Below, one piece after another: positions 1 through 5,927 of a stretch of DNA of 15,188 bases. Below the pieces are notes generated by a model, which did no database searches, was not told the DNA's origin, and saw nothing but the letters and a program-made list of their open reading frames with translations. Position numbers and translations under genes: made by a program. The stretch is taken from positions 1 to 15,188 of the forward strand of contig JADHUQ010000036.1 of the NCBI GenBank assembly GCA_016784425.1, written 5' to 3'. This DNA comes from Candidatus Delongbacteria bacterium. Lineage in GTDB: Bacteria; CAIWAD01; BS150m-G50. How positions within the stretch are numbered: position 1 is the first letter of the stretch; each line of letters starts with the position of its first letter.

Positions 1-1
1 G

Positions 2-610
2 ATATACAAACGGGTTTTTGATTTCTGTGGCGCACTGCTGGGAATCCTGCTTTTCTCCCCTTTCTGGCTGGTGCTGGTTCTCCTGATAAAACTGGACACG
101 CGCGGCCCGGTGCTGTTTAAACAACAGCGCATCGGAAAGGAGGGCAAGCCGTTCCCTTTCTTTAAGTTCCGTTCCATGCGACTCGACAATGTCGATACAG
201 CTCATCGTGATTTCGTACGGGAATTCATGGAGAATAGTGAAACAGGCGAAAACAAGACTCAGAAGTTGCAGAGCGATCCCCGTGTTACCCGCATCGGCGC
301 TTTTATGCGTAAACACAGTCTCGACGAGCTTCCACAATTCATCAACGTTTTAAGAGGTGAGATGAGTCTGGTGGGTCCCCGGCCCTGTCTCCCCTGGGAA
401 TGGGATAAGTACGAAGAGTGGCAGAAACGTCGTCTGAGCTTACAGCCAGGCTGCACCGGCCTCTGGCAGGTCAGTGGTCGCAGTGAAGTAGGGTTCAAGG
501 ATATGGTTGTGCTAGATCTTTACTACACGGAAAACGCTTCTCCCTGGTTTGACCTCCAGTTGATTCTGAAAACCATCCCGGCGATGCTCTTCGGACGAGG
601 AGGGCATTGA
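2..610 (+). CDS. Polyprenyl-phosphate sugar-1-phosphate transferase (WbaP/WcaJ-type), 5' end missing
   Basis: This enzyme transfers a sugar-1-phosphate from a nucleotide sugar to undecaprenyl phosphate at the inner membrane, the priming step for capsule, exopolysaccharide or O-antigen repeat units. The frame is open from base 2, so the true start lies upstream; 202 residues are visible. They begin with the typical KRVFDF segment and a hydrophobic membrane stretch of about 20 residues. Family motifs follow in order: GPVLFKQQRIG, FKFRSM, SLDELPQFINVLRGEMSLVGPRP, and LQPGCTGLWQVSGRS. The protein ends GRGGH. This is the catalytic C-terminal domain of the bacterial sugar transferase family; whether a large multi-spanning N-terminal part exists cannot be told. 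The stop lies 1 bp before the next start, so the two genes are probably co-transcribed. The sugar donor (galactose, glucose or an N-acetyl sugar) cannot be assigned. Confidence 0.95.
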   Translation: MYKRVFDFCGALLGILLFSPFWLVLVLLIKLDTRGPVLFKQQRIGKEGKPFPFFKFRSMRLDNVDTAHRDFVREFMENSETGENKTQKLQSDPRVTRIGAFMRKHSLDELPQFINVLRGEMSLVGPRPCLPWEWDKYEEWQKRRLSLQPGCTGLWQVSGRSEVGFKDMVVLDLYYTENASPWFDLQLILKTIPAMLFGRGGH

Positions 611-611
611 G

Positions 612-2081
612 TTGAAGTGTATTACATTGGTACTGCTGCTTTTTATTACTGCCTCCTGTCTGGCCAGTGTGGAACATCCTCAATTCCGCAATCGACTGGA
701 CCGCGCCGCCTGCGGCGATAGTCTGTATGGCGACCCGAATCGGACCTTCCCGATGTTTAACTTTCTGGCCGGGGACTTTGTGTCACGTTGCGGACACCCT
801 TTTCTGGACAACAATCCCAACCAGTTTTGTTTGTCACAGCCTAACCCCGGCTTTGCTGCCGGTATAAGATTATTGAGCAACAGCCGCGATACAGCAGCCT
901 GGAGGCCGTTGTACCGGCTACAGTCGTCGCTGTTGATCAAACCTCTCACTTGGCTTACAGTTTATCACAGCTTCGAGGTGTACAGCCGCGATGGGGCTGA
1001 CAACCCCTGGTCGGCCGACTGGGGAGGTCTTTATGCAGGTAACCGGGAGGCCTTTCTCCTTCTGCGGCAGAATCGCTATCTGTTGCTGGCGGGGCGCTTT
1101 TCGCCGATAACCGGGCCACACGGTGAGTCCAGTTTGCTCTTCTCTTCGAACCAGTCACTGGACGGTTATCATTTTGAATTCAACCTGCCGCTCTGGAATG
1201 GAGAATTCTGGTTTACAGCCGGTCACTGGCAACTGGATGACCTGCAGGTGTACGGTGGATTTGCCCGACGTTATCTGGCTGGTCATCGGCTCGGGTATAC
1301 CCGGGCCAACAGCTTCTCTCTTGCTCTGGCGGAGATGTTACTCTACGGTGGAATCAATGCAGTCCCTACGGCGGCTACTTTGAACCCGCTGCTGCTGTAT
1401 CACGCAATGCAGATGAACGGTTTCGAGGGAAACACCCTGTATCACCTTTCCGGCTGGTGGCGTCCCAGAAAGGGCCTGTTATTTACCATGGAGTTTCTGC
1501 TGGACGACCTGCAACTGGATTCCAGTCAACCTTCCGACCAGGAGCCGGCTGAGTGGGGAATGGCAGTGGAAGCGCGGATTACACCACCCCGGCAACCTCT
1601 GTTACTGGCGCTGGGTTACACCCGCATCGCACAGCGAACTTATAATTCGCAGCTGCCATATCAGCGCTGTCAACAACGGGGGCAACCACTGGCGCATCCC
1701 AACGGGAGTGATTTCGATCAGCTTTCAGGTCGGATCAGTTTCAATGGTTGGCCCCATCTGCAACCTTCATTGATCGCTACCTATACTCGCAGCGGTGAAA
1801 GGGATCTGTTTGCGGACTGGGACACCCCCTGGTTGCTGGTGCCGGAGGATCATTCCTTCAGTGAAGCCTTCCCCACCGGCGTGGTGGAGCAGAAGTGGTC
1901 CGGTACCCTGCGGTTGAACACACAATGGCGCCAGGGCGAACTGATTCTCAGTGCGACCGCTCTGAGCTGGAAAAACTACCAGCACACAAGTAACCGGCAG
2001 GATGATTTTAGAATCGATCTCGAATTCAATTTGTTCCTGGAGCATTTTATCAGTCGGGGATTCACACCCCGCCAATCATAA
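612..2081 (+). CDS. Wzi-like capsule assembly / outer-membrane beta-barrel protein
   Basis: This is a 489-residue exported protein, the usual size for the capsule assembly Wzi family, outer-membrane barrels that anchor or help export surface polysaccharide. The first 19 residues form a hydrophobic signal sequence with likely cleavage near ASCLA-SVEH. The mature part is rich in alternating aromatic/polar stretches. The most diagnostic segment is at about residues 233-300: SLALAEMLLYGG, then LNPLLLYHAMQMN, then WWRPRKGLLFTMEFLLDDLQLD, which follows the Wzi pattern of barrel strands around a conserved NP..YH element. I chose the TTG start at 612 because it directly follows the signal peptide frame and sits 7 nt after a strong Shine-Dalgarno (GAGGAGGG, 597-604) inside the end of the sugar transferase gene. 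That position suggests translational coupling. Several Cys lie in the N-terminal 75 residues, which is unusual for a barrel. Family membership is from remembered motif patterns, not a search. Confidence 0.8.
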   Translation: MKCITLVLLLFITASCLASVEHPQFRNRLDRAACGDSLYGDPNRTFPMFNFLAGDFVSRCGHPFLDNNPNQFCLSQPNPGFAAGIRLLSNSRDTAAWRPLYRLQSSLLIKPLTWLTVYHSFEVYSRDGADNPWSADWGGLYAGNREAFLLLRQNRYLLLAGRFSPITGPHGESSLLFSSNQSLDGYHFEFNLPLWNGEFWFTAGHWQLDDLQVYGGFARRYLAGHRLGYTRANSFSLALAEMLLYGGINAVPTAATLNPLLLYHAMQMNGFEGNTLYHLSGWWRPRKGLLFTMEFLLDDLQLDSSQPSDQEPAEWGMAVEARITPPRQPLLLALGYTRIAQRTYNSQLPYQRCQQRGQPLAHPNGSDFDQLSGRISFNGWPHLQPSLIATYTRSGERDLFADWDTPWLLVPEDHSFSEAFPTGVVEQKWSGTLRLNTQWRQGELILSATALSWKNYQHTSNRQDDFRIDLEFNLFLEHFISRGFTPRQS

Positions 2082-2097
2082 ACAAAGGAGAACTCAA

Positions 2098-3102
2098 ATG
2101 AATATTGGTATCATTGGCATCGGCTACTGGGGGCCAAATATTGTCCGGAACTTTGCCACCAATCCCCGTGTGGATAACATTGTCTGCGCCGACCTGCGCG
2201 AGGAGGCGCTTCAGAAGATTAAGGGTGTTTTCCCTGCTGTTGAGATTACTACCGATGTAGATGCGGTGCTGACAAACCCTGAGCTTGATATCATCGCTGT
2301 AGTGACCCCCGTTGACACACATTACGATCTGGCGCTTAAGGCATTGCAGAATGGCAAGCATGTCCTGATCGAAAAACCGATGACAACCACTTCTGAACAG
2401 GCCGAAAAGTTGATTGCGCTGGCCGACGCCAACAAGCTGTCATTGCATGTCGATCATACTTTCATCTATACCGGTGCGGTACGTAAAATGCGAGATATCA
2501 TTCAGTCCGGTGAGCTCGGCGCCATTCGTTACTACGATTCGGTACGGGTCAACCTGGGTCTGTTCCAGCATGATATCAATGTCATCTGGGATCTGGCACC
2601 CCACGACATTTCGATCATGTCTTATCTTCTTGAAGAGAAACCGATCAGTGTACAGGCGACCGGTGCTCGTACACCTGAAAGCGATGTTGAATATGTCGGC
2701 TACCTGACACTGAATTTCGCGAGCGGAGTTATTGCCCACTTCCACGCCAACTGGCTCTCACCTGTAAAACTCCGTCAAACACTCATCGGCGGTACCAGCA
2801 AGATGATAGTTTATGATGACAACGAACCATCCGAGAAAATCAAGGTGTATGACAAAGGGATAGAGGTAACTTCCCGAGAAGGCGCCTATAAACAGATGAT
2901 CCAGTACCGTACGGGAGATATGTGGGCACCAAAACTTGACAATCTTGAAGCACTCAGTTTTGAGATAAATCACTTTCTCGACTGCATTGAAAAAGGAATT
3001 CCCTCGGATACTGATGGCAGGGCGGGTCTGGATGTGGTTCGGGTGCTGGAGGCTTCCAGTCGGTCAATTCAGGAAAACGGCAAACCGATACCGATCGGTT
3101 GA
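2098..3102 (+). CDS. Gfo/Idh/MocA family sugar oxidoreductase (surface polysaccharide type)
   Basis: This is a 334-residue NAD(P)-dependent oxidoreductase. The N-terminal Rossmann fold carries the dinucleotide loop GIGYWGPN (residues 7-14), and the family signature GKHVLIEKPM contains the catalytic Lys of the EKP motif (92-94). The C-terminal alpha/beta domain contains WDLAPHDISIM with the conserved Asp/His pair (about 165-170). Relatives with the GYWGPN loop are common in polysaccharide loci, where they oxidise or epimerise sugar nucleotides such as UDP-HexNAc uronates; the exact substrate here is unknown. The ATG at 2098 is preferred over in-frame upstream starts because AAAGGAG lies 7 nt upstream and the Rossmann fold begins at once; upstream starts would overlap the wzi-like gene. 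It follows that gene by 16 bp, so it is in the same operon, and it is the last gene before the hairpin at 3136. Confidence 0.93.
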   Translation: MNIGIIGIGYWGPNIVRNFATNPRVDNIVCADLREEALQKIKGVFPAVEITTDVDAVLTNPELDIIAVVTPVDTHYDLALKALQNGKHVLIEKPMTTTSEQAEKLIALADANKLSLHVDHTFIYTGAVRKMRDIIQSGELGAIRYYDSVRVNLGLFQHDINVIWDLAPHDISIMSYLLEEKPISVQATGARTPESDVEYVGYLTLNFASGVIAHFHANWLSPVKLRQTLIGGTSKMIVYDDNEPSEKIKVYDKGIEVTSREGAYKQMIQYRTGDMWAPKLDNLEALSFEINHFLDCIEKGIPSDTDGRAGLDVVRVLEASSRSIQENGKPIPIG

Positions 3103-3135
3103 TTATTTCGGGGATGAGAATCTGTTTTTTTGCCG

Positions 3136-3175
3136 GTCGATCTACTTATGCTGGTGCAGGGCAGATCGACTTTTT
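3136..3175 (+). terminator. Probable intrinsic terminator closing the polysaccharide operon
   Basis: A perfect 8-bp inverted repeat, GTCGATCT (3136-3143) and AGATCGAC (3163-3170), is followed immediately by five T residues. The 19-nt loop is long but contains a small CTG/CAG inner pairing. It lies 33 bp after the oxidoreductase stop and before the DAHP synthase start, so it would separate the two transcripts. Confidence 0.6.
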
Positions 3176-3183
3176 GTATCACA
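3175..3183. other. Intergenic copy of the recurrent 9-mer (TGTATCACA / TGTGATACA)
   Basis: This copy overlaps the T-run of the terminator and lies 24 bp upstream of the DAHP synthase start. The same 9-mer occurs six more times in the window. Its flanks make it nearly symmetrical (TTGT-ATC-ACAA). It could be a -10-like element for the next gene or a genome-wide signal, and its placement at a terminator is a typical location for uptake signals. No good -35 hexamer is seen at the right distance. Confidence 0.4.
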
Positions 3184-3207
3184 AATTAATCAGAGGTTAG
3201 AGGTCAG

Positions 3208-3954
3208 ATGAAACGGCTCTACATGCTGGGCCCCTGCAGTATAGATTCCGAGCAGCACCTGATTGCTACGGCCAGCCATTTAAAGGGACTTGGCGTCCAA
3301 GTTCTAAGAGGAGGTACTTACAAGATGCGTACCAGCCCAGACTCCTGGCAGGGGTTGGGCGAGGAGGGTCTGCGTCTGCTGACCGAAGTTGCTTCCGAAT
3401 TCAAGCTCAGTACACTGACCGAGATCACCGATCTCAAGCACCTCGATCTCTATCTCAAACATGGCGTGGATATACTGCAGATAGGTTCCCGCAATATGTA
3501 CAACTATCCCCTTCTGCGTGAGCTTGGCAGCTGTGGTCTTCCGCTGCTGCTGAAACGCCATTTCGCCTCCAGCCTGGATGAGTTCCTGCTGGCCGCCAGC
3601 TATCTTGATGCCGCCCCCCGGGTTTTTCTCTGCGAGCGGGGTATCCGTTCTCACGACACCCGGTTTCGTTTTACTTTCGATATCAATGCCATCGCCTGGC
3701 TAAAAAAGAACTCACAACGGCAGGTGATCGCCGATCCCAGTCATGGAACCGGTGAACGCGATTATGTGATACAGATTGCTGGAGCTGCCATTGCGGCAGG
3801 GGCAGATGGGATTATGGCGGAAACCCATCCCATGCCGGAACTGGCGCGATCGGATGCGCGTCAGACAATTGATCTGAACCAGGCCGCCAGGCTGGTATCC
3901 TGGTGCGAGACACTGGCGGCGGTTTTACCTGAGAGTCCACCGTTGTCAGTTTGA
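3208..3954 (+). CDS. aroF: 3-deoxy-7-phosphoheptulonate (DAHP) synthase, type I-beta, catalytic domain only
   Basis: This enzyme condenses phosphoenolpyruvate and erythrose-4-phosphate in the first step of the shikimate pathway (aromatic amino acids) in the cytoplasm. The 248 residues carry the full barrel signature: GPCSID (8-13), RGGTYKMRTSP (34-44), QIGSRNMYNY (91-100), KRHFAS (116-121), CERGIRS (142-148), DPSHGTG (176-182) and ETHPMPE (205-211). The four metal ligands known in this family map to C10, H179, E205 and D216 with the expected spacing. RGG-K-RTSP favours DAHP synthase over the related KDO-8-phosphate synthase. The protein starts directly at the barrel, so there is no N-terminal ferredoxin-like/ACT regulatory domain and no chorismate mutase fusion; feedback control would have to come from elsewhere. 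The ATG at 3208 follows a GAGGTC-type ribosome site. It stands alone between a terminator and the convergent gpmI. Confidence 0.9.
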   Translation: MKRLYMLGPCSIDSEQHLIATASHLKGLGVQVLRGGTYKMRTSPDSWQGLGEEGLRLLTEVASEFKLSTLTEITDLKHLDLYLKHGVDILQIGSRNMYNYPLLRELGSCGLPLLLKRHFASSLDEFLLAASYLDAAPRVFLCERGIRSHDTRFRFTFDINAIAWLKKNSQRQVIADPSHGTGERDYVIQIAGAAIAAGADGIMAETHPMPELARSDARQTIDLNQAARLVSWCETLAAVLPESPPLSV

Positions 3955-4021
3955 TACCAGGCCAACCGAGATACCCTTAGCCGCGGAACGGGGCAGTGTC
4001 TTCTATTCAGGTAGTATAGTT

Positions 4022-5575
4022 TCAGGGCAGCAGCAGGCTGCGGGCGGTCATAACTGAGGGCACCTCCAGCCCCAGCAACTCCAGTACGGTGGGAGCAATA
4101 TCAGACAGTTTGCCACGTGACTGCAGCCGTCTGCTGCTGGCATCAGCTGACAGATAAATCAAATCGACCGGATTCATGGTGTGACTTGTTTTCGGCGCAT
4201 TGTGTTCATCCGTCATTTCCTCGGCGTTACCGTGATCGGCAGTAATCAGTAGATGTGCGTTACGCTGGAGCATGTGGTCTGCCACGCGCCCCACGCACTC
4301 GTCTACCACCTCGATGGCTCTGGTGGCTGCCTTAAGATCACCGGTATGACCCACCATGTCTCCATTAGCATAGTTGACTACGATGAAATCAAACTGCTCG
4401 CTTGAGTTGAGAGTCAACAATTTGTCGGTCACGAGATAAGCTTCCATTTCCGGATGACTGGCGAAGGTGGCAGGATCATAACGACCCGGGACCTCAACCT
4501 GTGTTTCTCCGGGAAAGGGCCGAGTCGATTTGCCGTTGAAAAAACTGGTCACATGCCTGAACTTCTGGGTTTCAGCGATACGTAGCTGTTTCAATCCCGC
4601 CTGTGATACAATTTCGCCCAGGAGCCCGCTCAATCCACCGCCGGCATCAATCGGTTCCATCAGGTAGTTGGTGAACTCATCGTAGTACCGCGTCAATCCC
4701 ATGTAGACTGACTTTGGGCGTCGTACACGCTGACCGGGGTAATCGTCCGCCACAAACGCCCGCGTGAGCTGGATCGCCCGGTCTTGCCGATAATTGGTGT
4801 GTAACACAGAGTCTCCATTTCGGAGGCCCTCGTAGTCATTTAGCACATGTGGTGGAATGTACTCGTCAAACATGGGGACACCGTCAGGGGTAGTGTCTTT
4901 CCGGTATGATTCGTTTATCGCCTGCAGTGCGTTAGCAGCCACTCTGCCCCTGGCGTCGACGATACAGGCGAAAGCGCTATCGGTCAATTTCCAGTTTTCA
5001 GAACGATCCATGGCGTAGTATCGACCCATCAGTGTACCGATCTTACAGCCACCCACGGTTACCAGCAACTGGTTCAACTTGTCTACAAACTCAGAGGCGC
5101 TGCGCGGTGGCGTGTCCCTGCCGTCCAGAAACAGATGTATGACAATCTCCCCTTTGGCATAGGCCGAACGCGCTTCCCTGATGAAATGGAACAGATGCTC
5201 CTGGTGGGCGTGAACCCCTTCGTCCTGGATCAACCCCATCAGATGCAGCCTTGACTTGTGGTCGCGCCAGTTGCGAATAAGTTGCAGCCAGTTCTCACCA
5301 TCGAAGAAATCACCCGATTTCAGAGCGGTATCAATTCGTTTCAGTTCCTGTATCACGATCCGCCCGGCTCCCATGTTCAGATGACCCACTTCGCTGGATC
5401 CCTGGTAGCCGGCGGGGAGACCTACCGCTTCGCCAGAGCAGGCGAGGAGGGAGCGAGGGAAGTTCTCACTGAAGCGATCAAGATTTGGCGTATGGGCGGC
5501 GCGAACGGCGTTGCCGGCGATTCTATCGCTGATACCCCAGCCATCCCGGATAATCAAAACCACAGGTCGCTTCAT
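4022..5575 (-). CDS. gpmI: 2,3-bisphosphoglycerate-independent phosphoglycerate mutase
   Basis: This enzyme interconverts 3- and 2-phosphoglycerate in glycolysis/gluconeogenesis using two metal ions (usually Mn) and a phosphoserine intermediate. The 517-residue length is normal for the family. Visible motifs are DGWG with metal ligand D11, GSSEVGH with catalytic Ser at about 61, DEGVHAH (118-124), FLDGRDTPP (149-157), MGRYYAMDRSENW (183-195), TNYRQDRA (260-267), SFFNGK (344-349), NGDMVGHTGD (404-413) and ITADHGNAEEM (444-454) with the second metal site, plus SHTMNPV with H465. R10 stands before DGWG where many members have a hydrophobic residue; this looks tolerated. The ATG at 5575 has GGAG upstream with 7-nt spacing and starts straight at the phosphatase-like fold. 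It is monocistronic here, convergent with the DAHP synthase gene (67 bp between stops) and divergent from the repeat-protein gene. Confidence 0.97.
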   Translation of the reverse strand: MKRPVVLIIRDGWGISDRIAGNAVRAAHTPNLDRFSENFPRSLLACSGEAVGLPAGYQGSSEVGHLNMGAGRIVIQELKRIDTALKSGDFFDGENWLQLIRNWRDHKSRLHLMGLIQDEGVHAHQEHLFHFIREARSAYAKGEIVIHLFLDGRDTPPRSASEFVDKLNQLLVTVGGCKIGTLMGRYYAMDRSENWKLTDSAFACIVDARGRVAANALQAINESYRKDTTPDGVPMFDEYIPPHVLNDYEGLRNGDSVLHTNYRQDRAIQLTRAFVADDYPGQRVRRPKSVYMGLTRYYDEFTNYLMEPIDAGGGLSGLLGEIVSQAGLKQLRIAETQKFRHVTSFFNGKSTRPFPGETQVEVPGRYDPATFASHPEMEAYLVTDKLLTLNSSEQFDFIVVNYANGDMVGHTGDLKAATRAIEVVDECVGRVADHMLQRNAHLLITADHGNAEEMTDEHNAPKTSHTMNPVDLIYLSADASSRRLQSRGKLSDIAPTVLELLGLEVPSVMTARSLLLP

Positions 5576-5595
5576 CTGGCGGCTCCGTTTCTAGT

Positions 5596-5625
5596 GTGAT
5601 ACCATCGACTTAAGCCAAGTGACAA
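5596..5625 (-). promoter_or_regulatory. Candidate sigma-70-type promoter of gpmI
   Basis: Read on the minus strand, TTGTCA (5620-5625, five of six matches to TTGACA) is followed by an 18-nt spacer and TATCAC (5596-5601, four of six to TATAAT), preceded by an extended TGG. The -10 ends 20 bp upstream of the gpmI start codon. The plus strand of the -10 region reads TGTGATACC, a one-base variant of the recurrent 9-mer. Confidence 0.4.
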
Positions 5626-5927
5626 TGACACTTCAGCAGTTTTTCAGAGATGGCGTGGAGAGCATTGCTCCCGGGAGGATAACAATACCGTTAACCAGCA
5701 CAGCCTGCCCGGCGCAATCAGAATCTGGTCTGGTATAGTTGTCCTCGGGTAACAGAGACAGGATACAAAACCGTTGAGGTGGAAGCAAGAACCAGACACT
5801 TGTCGGTAGAGCATTAGAGTCAGTTACTACCAGCGAATGTGGCTCAACCACAGATTTATCTGCACCTCGATTCGGGGCTGCCTATATTCCTGACAGTTTC
5901 ACATCATCAAATTCAGCGGAAGCCACA
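5626..5927. other. Intergenic stretch between gpmI promoter and repeat-protein gene
   Basis: About 300 bp with no gene I can support. A minus-strand open frame of about 70-80 codons (roughly 5633-5851) starts with GTG, has no convincing ribosome site and resembles nothing I recognise. The 5' leader and promoter of the plus-strand repeat-protein gene must lie here. A TATATT hexamer near 5882 could be a -10, but no -35 partner fits. No hairpin with a T-run is evident. Confidence 0.4.

Noticed and set aside
3955..4021. Bidirectional terminator between the DAHP synthase gene and gpmI
   Set aside because: Only short, weak pairings (for example CCC with GGG around 3975-3992) and no T-run on either strand.
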